Part shown: piece after piece, positions 26,722-35,121 of the stretch
Numbering within the stretch: position 1 is the stretch's first letter
Layout of the letters: every line of letters starts with the position of its first letter
Assembly: GCA_024231955.1 (NCBI GenBank)
Contig: JAAEPZ010000538.1
Span: 1 to 64,000, forward strand
DNA length: 64,000 bases
From: a bacterium
GTDB lineage: Bacteria > Krumholzibacteriota > Krumholzibacteriia > JACNKJ01
Direction of reading: 5' to 3'
The notes under the pieces: model-generated
The model's input: only the letters and a program-made list of their open reading frames with translations
What the model was told of the DNA's origin: nothing
Databases searched by the model: none
Position numbers and translations under genes: made by a program

Positions 26722-28110
26722 ATGGACCACACAGTTTTTGTGGTTGAGAACGATCAAAGATCTCGCGACCTGTACATGCAGTGGATCGGTCAGGTCGGCT
26801 ACGCCGGCAAGGCCTTTTCGGTTGCCGAGGCCTGCTTCTCCATTCTTGAGGATTTCGAACCATCTGTTCTCTTCCTGGACCTGGGAGAGGATCCTGCCGC
26901 TGATCTGGAACCCCTTGAAGTCACCCTGCGAATCAAACCGCAAATCTCTATTGTCGCCATTGTCAGCGAGAAGAATTCACATCTGGGTCCGCGCGCCGTC
27001 AATGCCGGCGCCTTGTCCTTCCTGGTCAAGCCCGTTGCCCCGGAGGAGTTCAAGAGCAGCCTCAAAGCCGCAATCCAACGCCATGAGTTGGTGATGGAGG
27101 TTCGCACTCTGCAGGCCGAGGTGGCCGACAAGAGACAGGTGCAGGGTTTTGTTGGACAATCGGATTCGACCAACCGTATCTCGTCCCAGATAGGTGCCCT
27201 GCTGAAGAACGATCTTCCCGTATTCGTTCAGGGGGAGACCGGCAACGGCAAGGAGTTGGTCGCTCGCTTGATCCACAAGAACAGTCCTCGAGCGTCCGGA
27301 CCGTTTGTCGGCGTGAACTGCGGAGCGATCGCACGGGAATTTCAGGTGAGCCACATCTTCGGCAAGGGGGGCGGTAGCGAGAAGCCCGGATTCTTCGAGG
27401 AGGCGAATGACGGCGTTCTTTTCCTGGATGAGGTCGGTGACCTGACGCTGGACGTTCAGGCGATGCTTCTGCGAACTCTCCAGGATAAGGTGATTCGCCG
27501 TGTTGGCGATAGCTTCAATACTGCGGTGAATGTGCGTATCATTGCCGCCACCAACCGCAATCTCAAGGACATGATCGCCCGAGGACGTTTCCGGGAGGAT
27601 CTCTATTATGCAATCGTCGTCTTCCCGATTGAGATCCCCCCTCTGCGTGAGCGGCAGATAGATATCCCGCTTCTGGTCGGGTATTTCCTCAATCAGTATT
27701 GTGAGGACCTGGGCAGATCCGTCCCCGAGATCAGCGATTCGGCGCTGAACTGCCTGATTGCCCACAAATGGGTCGGCAATGTGCGGGAGCTGCAGAATTC
27801 CATCCAGTTCACGCTGTTGGCCTGCAAGACTGGTCGGATCGAGGTCAAGCATCTGCCCAAAGCCATCTCCCGGCATGGGCGGCTGGAATCCTTAGGGGAG
27901 AGTGATGACGTTCTTCACCTTATCGATCCCCTCTCCGGCAATGTCAAAACCTTTGATCAGCTGGAGATGGAGGTTTTCACCAAGGCGCGCGCGATAGCGG
28001 GCGGGAATGTGACACGCACAGCCGAGATGCTCCGGATAGGCCGTGCGACCATATATCGACGAATGCGCGCAGCAGAAAACGAGAAGGTTCAATCGGACGA
28101 TTCCAAATGA
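26722..28110 (+). CDS. NtrC-like response regulator lacking the GAFTGA loop
   Basis: A 462-residue protein with receiver, AAA+ and Fis-type helix-turn-helix domains in NtrC order. The receiver keeps an Asp near 52 (VLFLDLGED) and a Lys in FLVKPV, but the acidic pair reads EN. Walker A is GETGNGKE near 170, Walker B GVLFLDEVGDL, and an R-finger region (RGRFREDLYY) is present. Between HIFG and PGFFEEA only about eight residues (KGGGSEK) remain where sigma-54 activators carry about fourteen, including GAFTGA. The sigma-54 contact loop is therefore missing. The HTH (RTAEMLRIGRATIYRRM) is intact. It may act on other promoters, as a repressor or a sigma-70 regulator (inference). Confidence 0.88.
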   Translation: MDHTVFVVENDQRSRDLYMQWIGQVGYAGKAFSVAEACFSILEDFEPSVLFLDLGEDPAADLEPLEVTLRIKPQISIVAIVSEKNSHLGPRAVNAGALSFLVKPVAPEEFKSSLKAAIQRHELVMEVRTLQAEVADKRQVQGFVGQSDSTNRISSQIGALLKNDLPVFVQGETGNGKELVARLIHKNSPRASGPFVGVNCGAIAREFQVSHIFGKGGGSEKPGFFEEANDGVLFLDEVGDLTLDVQAMLLRTLQDKVIRRVGDSFNTAVNVRIIAATNRNLKDMIARGRFREDLYYAIVVFPIEIPPLRERQIDIPLLVGYFLNQYCEDLGRSVPEISDSALNCLIAHKWVGNVRELQNSIQFTLLACKTGRIEVKHLPKAISRHGRLESLGESDDVLHLIDPLSGNVKTFDQLEMEVFTKARAIAGGNVTRTAEMLRIGRATIYRRMRAAENEKVQSDDSK

Positions 28111-28283
28111 CCGGTTGAGCGGCTACAGGGCATCTGCATACCGGACAAGCCTTGAGCCAGGTGTAATTTCCCACTGGAACTTACCCACTCTCTTTAGGTA
28201 TTATGCCCGATTGATACTGAGGTCGGCAGTCTCCGGCCAAGTTCACATTACGTAAACAGCTACTTGATGAGGTGAAATTCATC

Positions 28284-29255
28284 ATGATCGAAGTGCGTGG
28301 AGTATCGAAACGTTTTGGTACGACTGTCGCCCTGGACGGGGTGTCCATGAGTATCGAGCGCGGCTCAATCCTCGGTTTCCTGGGACCAAACGGCGCCGGC
28401 AAGAGCACGGCGATGAAAATCATTACCACTTTCCTGGCGGCCGATAGCGGCGAGGTGCTTGTCGATGGGCTCAACGTAGCCGACAAGCCGCTCGCCGTGC
28501 GGAAGAAGATCGGCTACCTGCCTGAAAATCTCCCCCTGTACCACGACATGCGGGTGCATGAGTACCTGTCGTTTGTCGGGGAATCCAGGGGGTTGCGCGG
28601 ACAGGGTTTGCGGCAAAGGCTGGATTGGGTGGTGGAGTCCTGCGGCATCGCCGGTGTCTACAAGAAGACCATCCGCGAGCTGTCCAAGGGGTACAAACAG
28701 CGTACCGGTTTGGCCCAGGCGTTGATTCATGATCCGGAAATCCTGATTCTCGATGAACCCACATCGGGTCTCGATCCGTTGCAGATCATCGGCATTCGCG
28801 AGCTGATTCTCGATCTGGGTCGAAGCAAGACCATCATCTTCAGTACGCACATTCTGCAAGAGGTGCAACCGATCACCGATCGAGTGGCCATTATCAATGA
28901 GGGTCGGATCATCGCCGACGGCAGGATCCCCGATCTGAAGAAAAAGGCCATGGTCAACAACCGTGTCTTCATCAGCTTCGATCAAACGCCGGACAATCTG
29001 GCCGGCGAACTGGGGCAGATATCCGGTTTCGAGGCGCTCATCGCCTGTGACGCCGCAGCGGCTCCCGAACGCTTCGAATTGCGCGGGGCATTCGGCAAGG
29101 ATCTTGTGGGTTCGGTATCCAGCCTGGCGCGATCGCGGGACTGGTCTCTCCGGGAACTGCAGGAGAGTCACTACAGCCTGGAGGATACATTCATCGCCTT
29201 GACCAAACAGGCCGCCAACTCCGTGGCCGAATCCGGAACGGAGGTGCAGGCATGA
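28284..29255 (+). CDS. ABC transporter ATPase, Gld-like exporter
   Basis: A 323-residue ABC ATPase. The ATG at 28284 follows GAGG by nine bases; the in-frame GTG at 28272 overlaps that ribosome site and is rejected. Walker A GPNGAGKST, signature LSKGYKQRT, Walker B ILILDEPTSGLD and switch His FSTHILQE are all present. A C-terminal extension of about 90 residues follows the nucleotide-binding domain. It resembles GldA and similar ATPases that pair with ABC-2 permeases. It heads a tight four-gene operon with a permease, a GldG-like protein and a DUF4340 protein. Confidence 0.9.
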   Translation: MIEVRGVSKRFGTTVALDGVSMSIERGSILGFLGPNGAGKSTAMKIITTFLAADSGEVLVDGLNVADKPLAVRKKIGYLPENLPLYHDMRVHEYLSFVGESRGLRGQGLRQRLDWVVESCGIAGVYKKTIRELSKGYKQRTGLAQALIHDPEILILDEPTSGLDPLQIIGIRELILDLGRSKTIIFSTHILQEVQPITDRVAIINEGRIIADGRIPDLKKKAMVNNRVFISFDQTPDNLAGELGQISGFEALIACDAAAAPERFELRGAFGKDLVGSVSSLARSRDWSLRELQESHYSLEDTFIALTKQAANSVAESGTEVQA

Positions 29256-29980
29256 GAAGCACACTCGTGATATTCCGGCGAGAGCTGGCCGCATATTTCA
29301 ACAGCCCGATCGCCTACATCTTCATTATCGTTTTCCTGGTGCTCAATGCCGGTCTGTATATGACGCCCTTCTTTCTGCAGGGCCAGGCCGACATGCGCTC
29401 CTTCTTCACGAACCTGCCGCTCTTCATGATCTTCTTCATCCCGGCCATCAGTATGAGGCTCTGGGCGGAGGACAAGAGATCCGGCACTTTCGAACTTCTG
29501 ATGACGCTTCCGATAAGGTCGGCGGATGTCATGATGGGCAAGTATCTGGCGGCGCTCGTGTTCTACATTGTCGCTCTCGCCGGGACCTTGCCGATACCGA
29601 TCATGCTCAACATCCTGGGCAATCCGGACCTCGGCGCAATCTTCAGCGGCTATATTGCGGCGCTGTTGCTCGGCGCTCTGTTCCTGTCGGTCGGGATCTG
29701 GGTCTCGGGTATGGTGCGTGATCAGATCACGGCGTTCATCCTCGGCGTGATCTGCTGCTCCTTCTTCTTCTTCGCCGGACAGGACTTCATCTCGATGACC
29801 GTCGATGGCTGGATCGTGGGGCTGGGATCATTCCTCCAGAGCGCCTTCGGCCTGATTCCACACTATCAATCGATGCAGCGCGGCGTACTGCTTCTCGGCG
29901 ATATCGGCTGGTTCGTCGGCCTCACGACAGTTTTCCTGATTCTCAACGCCTATTGGCTGGAAGGGAGGAAGCAGGGATGA
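29252..29980 (+). CDS. ABC-2 type permease, GldF-like
   Basis: A 242-residue permease with six predicted membrane helices (for example IAYIFIIVFLVLNAGLYM and ITAFILGVICCSFFFFAG). It starts within the ATPase stop (ATGA overlap) and has the GldF-like signature WAEDKRSGTFELLMTLPI. Together with the ATPase it should form an exporter. GldF homologues are needed for gliding in Bacteroidota, but such operons also occur in non-gliding bacteria, so the cargo is unknown. Confidence 0.88.
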   Translation: MRSTLVIFRRELAAYFNSPIAYIFIIVFLVLNAGLYMTPFFLQGQADMRSFFTNLPLFMIFFIPAISMRLWAEDKRSGTFELLMTLPIRSADVMMGKYLAALVFYIVALAGTLPIPIMLNILGNPDLGAIFSGYIAALLLGALFLSVGIWVSGMVRDQITAFILGVICCSFFFFAGQDFISMTVDGWIVGLGSFLQSAFGLIPHYQSMQRGVLLLGDIGWFVGLTTVFLILNAYWLEGRKQG

Positions 29981-31716
29981 AGAAACTGAATTTCAAACTG
30001 GCAGCCACCCTTTTGACGGTACTGCTGTTGGCGGCCTTCACGCTTTTCTCCAGCATCCTGAATGACATGCGCAGCATGCGTCTGGACCTGACCGAGGACA
30101 AGCTCTTCACGCTCTCCCCCTCGGCCCAGAACATCCTCTCCCGGCTCCAGGTGCCCGTGCAGGTGAAGTACTATGTCACGCGCGAGGATAAAATGCCGAC
30201 CCAGCTCAAGACGCTGAGTCGGGATGTCACCGACAAGCTGAACGACTTCTCCGCCGCATCGGGCGGGATGCTGCAGTTCAGCGTTCACGACCCCTCGGAC
30301 GATGAGGAGTTGCAGAAGAGTCTGCAGCAGAAAGGTCTGCAACCCTTCCAGGTGCAGTCCGTCGAACGCGATGAGATGGCTCTGAAGCTGATCTGGTCGG
30401 CGATAACGATCAACTACAAGGACAAGCCGGAGGAGATCCTCCCCCAGGTAGTGCCTCAAAGCCTGCTCACTTTCGAATATGAGCTGGTGAGCGTCGTCTA
30501 CCGTATGATTCAGGATAGGGAACCGGTGATCGCGCTGTATGCCCCGAAGCCGCTCATGGATCCTCAGATGGCGCAGATGTACATGCAGATGGGGCAACAA
30601 CCTCCCGAAATGCCGGACACCTACGCCATCACCATCGAGATCCTGGGTCAGGAGCACTACGATGTGCGACGGATCGAATTGACCGAGGAGTCGCCGATCC
30701 CCGAGGACGCCGATGCGTTGCTGGTTCTGGGACCGACGATGTTGAACGAGCGTCAGGCCTGGGAAATTCAACGGGCGATCTCTCGTGGCGTGAACACCAT
30801 GATCACGGTGCAAAACCAGGTCTACAACTACAGCTTCTCGCCGCAGGGCGGTTTCCGGATTACGGCGAATCAGCAACCCACCGGCCTGGAGATGATGCTG
30901 GCGAGTTACGGTTGCTATGTCAGTGCTGAGCAGCTGTTTGATCAGTCGAATCAGGTCATCTCGATCCCCCGCACGCAGAATGTGGGGGGGATGCGCTTCC
31001 AGACCAGTGAGCCCGTCAGGGCGCCGATGCAGATTCTCGTGACCGGCGATCAGATGAATCGGGAGATTCCGATCATGAACCGGATCGAACAGCTGTTCTA
31101 TCTCTGGGGTACGGACATCAAGCAGAATCCGCAGACGCAGGTGGGCCTGAACCTCGGTTCACGGATGCTCTTCACTTCGAGCGATCGCACCTGGACCAAA
31201 CCGTTCAGCACCGAACCTCTGACCTCGGCGGACATCAACCCGACCCGCGACGCCATCGTCGGTCGCCTGCCGCTTGGTGTGATTCTCGACGGTCAGTTCC
31301 CCGAGCCAACGGGTCCCTCGCCCGCCTGGCCCGCGGCGCCGGGTGGCGAGCAGAGTTATGGCGATCCCAATGCCGAGCCCTCATTTGCGGGTCCGCCCGC
31401 GCCGGGTCAGTTGATACTGATCGGTTGCGGCAAGATCTTCGAGGAGCCGTTTGTCAAGGCGGGTCAGAATCCTGTCCTGCTGCTCAACGCGGTGGATGCT
31501 CTGGCCCTGGGCGGCGACTTGATCGGAATCCGCTCCAAACTGATCACCCAGCGCAGCATCAAACCGATCGAGAGCGCTCAGAAAGTGCTTTTCCGGCTGT
31601 TCGTCCTGTTGCTGTTCCCCGTACTGTTGACACTCTTCGGTGTGATTCGCATGGTGGCCCGTCGCAAAGAGGCGGGTCGTTATCAGGAATCCATCGGCAC
31701 CGGAACCAATCGCTAG
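29977..31716 (+). CDS. GldG-like ABC-type auxiliary membrane protein
   Basis: A 579-residue protein starting at the ATG that overlaps the permease stop, behind GGAGGAAG. The N-terminal membrane helix (LAATLLTVLLLAAFTLF) is followed by RLDLTEDKLFTLSPSAQNIL, the conserved opening of GldG/IFT52-like periplasmic domains. A large extracytoplasmic domain contains a Met/Gln/Pro-rich insert (AQMYMQMGQQPPEMP). Near the C-terminus a second helix (LFVLLLFPVLLTLFGVIRM) is followed by a basic tail. It probably gates or couples the exporter; biochemical function is not established. Confidence 0.85.
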   Translation: MKKLNFKLAATLLTVLLLAAFTLFSSILNDMRSMRLDLTEDKLFTLSPSAQNILSRLQVPVQVKYYVTREDKMPTQLKTLSRDVTDKLNDFSAASGGMLQFSVHDPSDDEELQKSLQQKGLQPFQVQSVERDEMALKLIWSAITINYKDKPEEILPQVVPQSLLTFEYELVSVVYRMIQDREPVIALYAPKPLMDPQMAQMYMQMGQQPPEMPDTYAITIEILGQEHYDVRRIELTEESPIPEDADALLVLGPTMLNERQAWEIQRAISRGVNTMITVQNQVYNYSFSPQGGFRITANQQPTGLEMMLASYGCYVSAEQLFDQSNQVISIPRTQNVGGMRFQTSEPVRAPMQILVTGDQMNREIPIMNRIEQLFYLWGTDIKQNPQTQVGLNLGSRMLFTSSDRTWTKPFSTEPLTSADINPTRDAIVGRLPLGVILDGQFPEPTGPSPAWPAAPGGEQSYGDPNAEPSFAGPPAPGQLILIGCGKIFEEPFVKAGQNPVLLLNAVDALALGGDLIGIRSKLITQRSIKPIESAQKVLFRLFVLLLFPVLLTLFGVIRMVARRKEAGRYQESIGTGTNR

Positions 31717-31725
31717 GAGGCAGTC

Positions 31726-32730
31726 ATGAAGACAAAACCGCTGATTATTATGGCCGCCATGTTGCTGGTGCTGTTTGGTGTGAAGATGATCCAGACCAGT
31801 CAGAAGAACGACCGTTTTCGGGAGCCGGTGCTCAAGCAGATGGCCCCCGAGTTCAGTCTGGACCAGGTGGGGAGTTTCATCATCGTCGCTCCCGGCAGTG
31901 AGGATATCACCATAGCCCGGGAGGGCGTCGGCTGGATCGTGGTCAACCGGTTTGCGCACAAGGCCAAGGCGGACAACCTGGACAGACTGGTGACCAGCCT
32001 TTCCGGATTGAATGGCGAGTTCCGCTCCGACGATCCCGCCGTTCTCGCCGACTATAACCTGGATGAGTCGTCGGCCATCACCCTGCGCGTGCAGGGCCTG
32101 ACCGATGAGTCCCTGGGCGAGCTCCTGCTCGGCAAGGCGCTGGCGAACGGCAGCGGCCTTTTCGTCCGCAAGCCCGGCGAGGACAAGGTCTACTCCGTTC
32201 CCGACAACATCCTCGGTAATCTGGGTGTCTGGGGCGATGATCGTCTGCCCAAGATCACTTTCTTCCTGGATTTGCAGGCGCTGACGCTCGATCGCAACGA
32301 GGTCGATGCCATCACTCTAGAGCATGAGGGGGCTACGCTGGAGTTGACCAAGGTCTTTGCGCCGGCACCGGCGGATACCATCCCGGTCGACAGGATGCAG
32401 TACGAATGGTATCTGGGCGACACCAGACTGGACAGAGCCAAAGTCGACGGCATCGCCGGGGCGCTGACTTCGATCTGGGCGCGCGATGTCATCGATCCCC
32501 TGGCGTCCTACGACTTCAACAGCTCCGATATGCGCGCCGTCTTGCGGATGGCAGGCGGAGATCGCAGCGTTGTCGAATTCGGCAGGTTGATCGAAGGGCC
32601 GGAGCGAGGTGTCGCGTTGCGGATCATGGGTGACGGCAGCATCTATCTGGCGCAGGAGAATCTGCCCGATCAGGTTTTCCTGGATCGGGAGGAGTTGCTG
32701 CCCGTCCCTGTGGAGAGCATGGACGAATAG
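31726..32730 (+). CDS. DUF4340 periplasmic protein of the Gld-like operon
   Basis: A 334-residue protein nine bases after the GldG-like gene, behind an AGGAGG site. One N-terminal membrane helix (PLIIMAAMLLVLFGVKMI) anchors a periplasmic domain of repeated beta-rich modules. DUF4340 units are recognisable by GWIVVNRFAHKAKADNLDRLVTSL-type segments and the GLFVRKPGEDKVYSVPD strand set. This family regularly follows GldG-like genes in diverse phyla, which suggests a shared complex. Its role is unknown. Confidence 0.82.
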   Translation: MKTKPLIIMAAMLLVLFGVKMIQTSQKNDRFREPVLKQMAPEFSLDQVGSFIIVAPGSEDITIAREGVGWIVVNRFAHKAKADNLDRLVTSLSGLNGEFRSDDPAVLADYNLDESSAITLRVQGLTDESLGELLLGKALANGSGLFVRKPGEDKVYSVPDNILGNLGVWGDDRLPKITFFLDLQALTLDRNEVDAITLEHEGATLELTKVFAPAPADTIPVDRMQYEWYLGDTRLDRAKVDGIAGALTSIWARDVIDPLASYDFNSSDMRAVLRMAGGDRSVVEFGRLIEGPERGVALRIMGDGSIYLAQENLPDQVFLDREELLPVPVESMDE

Positions 32731-32768
32731 ATTGACCCGGCCATTCAGATATCTCTTCAAGGAATTGA

Positions 32769-32802
32769 ACGTTCGTCTTATGTTTGTAGGACGGACGTTT
32801 TT
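32769..32802 (+). terminator. Terminator of the Gld-like operon
   Basis: ACGTTCGTC (32769-32777) pairs with GACGGACGT (32790-32798), with one G-U pair and a 12-base loop, followed by a run of five T. The downstream acetyltransferase gene starts 18 bases later, so read-through is possible. Confidence 0.7.
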
Positions 32803-32819
32803 CCATATAGGGAGATCTC

Positions 32820-34040
32820 GTGAAAAAACTGAAGAATCTGCAAGTATGCGAGCCGGATCAACGGACTCACGGAGCCGGAATCTATGATCTGCTCTGTAAA
32901 ACCTTCTCCGGCGAGGATGAGTTCTACGGGGCGCTCGACTGGTGCGAAAACACTCTTGCCGACCCCGTGAACCACCTGGATTGGCACACCTCGCGTATCG
33001 CCCTGAACGGCGATATGGTGGTGGGCAATTTCGCGGTCTGGGATTATCGGACCCGCGTGGGGAGGGCGCGTCTCCGCACGGGGGGGATTGGTTGTGTCGC
33101 GGCGCATGGTCGCTATCGCAAGCAGGGGATCATCTCGCGTGTGGTCGAATCTTCTCTGGAGGCGATGCGAGGCGACGGCTACGACATCAGCATCCTGTTC
33201 GGGATTCCCGACTTCTACCATCGCTTCGGTTATGTGCGCGCCTGGTCCGAAACCACCCTCAAGGTTGACCTTGATGAGATAGACCGTCAAAAGGCGCCGC
33301 CTAACCTGCGCAGGTTCCAGGTAGCAGGCGATATGGAGGCGGCGAGGCTCTACAACCGCACCCATGCCGCTCTGGTTGGGACGGCAGTGCGCCCCACCTA
33401 TCGCACCTCCTGGAAGAAAAGCCCGATACGGGCCTTCGGTTGGCGGGACGACGCAGGTAAGTTGCTGGGCTATGTTCGCTTTTCGCACAACAAGAAGAAG
33501 AATGCGCTTGTCTGTCTTGAGGCGGTCGGTCCCAATGCAAGCGCCCTGGGTGTTCTGGCGAAGATGGCGCGCAAGTATCTCTGCACCAGGATCCTCTTCA
33601 AAACCTTCCCGGAGAGGCATCCCCTGCTCGTGGAGTTGCGTCGGGGCAATTGCCGAGGGGAGACGGATTACTATCGCCGGGCCGAAGCGATGATCCGGAT
33701 TATCGATCTGACGCGCTGCCTGACCAGCCTGTGTTCCGAGTTCACGGCCCGTCTCCAGGCCTCCGAGCTGGCCTCCTGGCGTGGCGAGCTGCTTATCGCC
33801 GACGGTCGCGAAAAGGCGCGTCTGGTGATCAAAAAAAGCGGTGTCACTGTACTGGCGGGGGGCACCGCGCCCAATGCAATCCGGGGCGGTGATCGTGTTG
33901 CGCAGCTGCTTTTGGGTAGTGATGATCCTCTGGAGATAGTCGCTCATGACCGGATGCGGCTGTCGGGTGATGCCCGCAGGCTTCTGCCAGTGCTGTTCCC
34001 CGATTGCGCGCCCTGTCTGTCCGGGGCCGACAGGTACTGA
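32820..34040 (+). CDS. Eis-like GNAT N-acetyltransferase
   Basis: A 406-residue protein with a GTG start after GGGAG. The N-terminal GNAT domain has the acetyl-CoA loop in HGRYRKQGIISRVVESSLEAM and the strand ILFGIPDFYHRFGYV. A second GNAT-like region follows (LGYVRFSHNKKKNALVCLEAVG), then a sterol-carrier-like C-terminal domain (ELLIADGREKARLVI). This three-part layout matches the Eis/enhanced-intracellular-survival family of acetyltransferases. The substrate (amine, antibiotic or protein) is unknown. Confidence 0.85.
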   Translation: MKKLKNLQVCEPDQRTHGAGIYDLLCKTFSGEDEFYGALDWCENTLADPVNHLDWHTSRIALNGDMVVGNFAVWDYRTRVGRARLRTGGIGCVAAHGRYRKQGIISRVVESSLEAMRGDGYDISILFGIPDFYHRFGYVRAWSETTLKVDLDEIDRQKAPPNLRRFQVAGDMEAARLYNRTHAALVGTAVRPTYRTSWKKSPIRAFGWRDDAGKLLGYVRFSHNKKKNALVCLEAVGPNASALGVLAKMARKYLCTRILFKTFPERHPLLVELRRGNCRGETDYYRRAEAMIRIIDLTRCLTSLCSEFTARLQASELASWRGELLIADGREKARLVIKKSGVTVLAGGTAPNAIRGGDRVAQLLLGSDDPLEIVAHDRMRLSGDARRLLPVLFPDCAPCLSGADRY

Positions 34041-34055
34041 TCAGCGGATAGAGAT

Positions 34056-34085
34056 GGGGACACGATGCCTCCGCATCGTGTCCCC
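34056..34085. terminator. Perfect stem-loop between convergent genes
   Basis: GGGGACACGATG (34056-34067) and CATCGTGTCCCC (34074-34085) form a perfect 12-bp stem with a six-base loop midway between the acetyltransferase and DUF3078 stops. T tracts are short on both sides. It probably acts as a bidirectional terminator. Confidence 0.65.
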
Positions 34086-34092
34086 TATATAT

Positions 34093-35121
34093 CTAGAAGA
34101 AGCTGTAGACCAGACCCAGCGCCAGGGTCTGCTTGAACTGTCCCGCCTTGCGTACCGCACCGGCAAGCAACGCGCCGTTGGTCAGGGTCTCGTCGGCCGA
34201 ATAGACGGGTACGACCGAGTTGTCGAACTTGTCATACTTCCATTGAACGAACAGGTTTACCGTCAGGTACTCGGTGACGTTGGTCGTGAACATGTTCTCG
34301 AAAGCAACATCGATCATCATGCTGTAATCGGCAACCTCCGGGTCGATGCCCGCTGCCGCCAGGTCCGCCGCCTTCAGATCTTCGAGATCCTCTTTGCCCG
34401 AAAAGAAGAGCGGTTGAAAGATCCGCAAGCCGGATGTCCAGATCACTTTTTCACCCAGGATCAGATCCTTGAAATCGATAACGCACTCGAGACCACCGTC
34501 CATGGATGTTTCGCTGTCGGTGGCCGACGAAGGATCGGCTTCAGTGAAGAAGGTGCGTCTGTTCTGCCGGATACTGGCACCGCAACGTCCCAGCAACTCG
34601 CGATTCTCCTCGGCGATGAACTTGCGTGCGATACCGATCGCCTCGCTGAGTTGCAGCGGATTCAGGTTGATCGTGCGTCCGGCCGGGTCGTTGGCGTCCA
34701 GGAACTGGCTCTCCAGGCGGGCCGAGATGTAGGGATCAACCGCGTAGCCCAGAGTGAAACGGCAGAGACTGGTCAGGTCGATCAGGTCCGTGGACTTCTC
34801 CGGGGCGTCCCAGTTTCTCTCCCCGGCGACCGATCTCTGATTGTGGGTCTGGCCGAAGGAGAGCTTGAGCGCGTTGCTCCAGTTGACTTTCCCGTTGAGT
34901 TGACGCTCCAGAGTGGCGTCGATCAGCGCAGTCCAGACGATGGACCCCTTGTCGCCGCCGGCCCAGTTATCGCTGTAGGCGCTCTGGGTGAGATTGAGTC
35001 CCGCAGTCAGCGACGGGTACCATCGCCCAATCTCTTTTTCCGCGGCTTCATCGGCGCCGACAACTACTGTCAGGGTTGTCAGCAACACCAGCAACAGTAA
35101 AAGGCTTTTAGTTGTCTTCAT
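34093..35121 (-). CDS. DUF3078 outer-membrane beta-barrel protein
   Basis: A 342-residue exported protein. The signal peptide is LLLLLVLLTTLTVVVGA. The mature N-terminal part has the DUF3078 hallmark (SAYSDNWAGGDKGSIVW), followed by antiparallel beta strands and a C-terminal barrel strand ending in Phe (LALGLVYSFF), the usual outer-membrane insertion signal. Its start overlaps the end of the large repeat protein gene by 14 bases, so they are co-transcribed. The function of the family is unknown. Confidence 0.8.
   Translation of the reverse strand: MKTTKSLLLLLVLLTTLTVVVGADEAAEKEIGRWYPSLTAGLNLTQSAYSDNWAGGDKGSIVWTALIDATLERQLNGKVNWSNALKLSFGQTHNQRSVAGERNWDAPEKSTDLIDLTSLCRFTLGYAVDPYISARLESQFLDANDPAGRTINLNPLQLSEAIGIARKFIAEENRELLGRCGASIRQNRRTFFTEADPSSATDSETSMDGGLECVIDFKDLILGEKVIWTSGLRIFQPLFFSGKEDLEDLKAADLAAAGIDPEVADYSMMIDVAFENMFTTNVTEYLTVNLFVQWKYDKFDNSVVPVYSADETLTNGALLAGAVRKAGQFKQTLALGLVYSFF

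Noticed and set aside
33946..35100. 384-codon plus-strand open frame
   Set aside because: Antisense to the DUF3078 gene and overlapping the end of the acetyltransferase; no motif.
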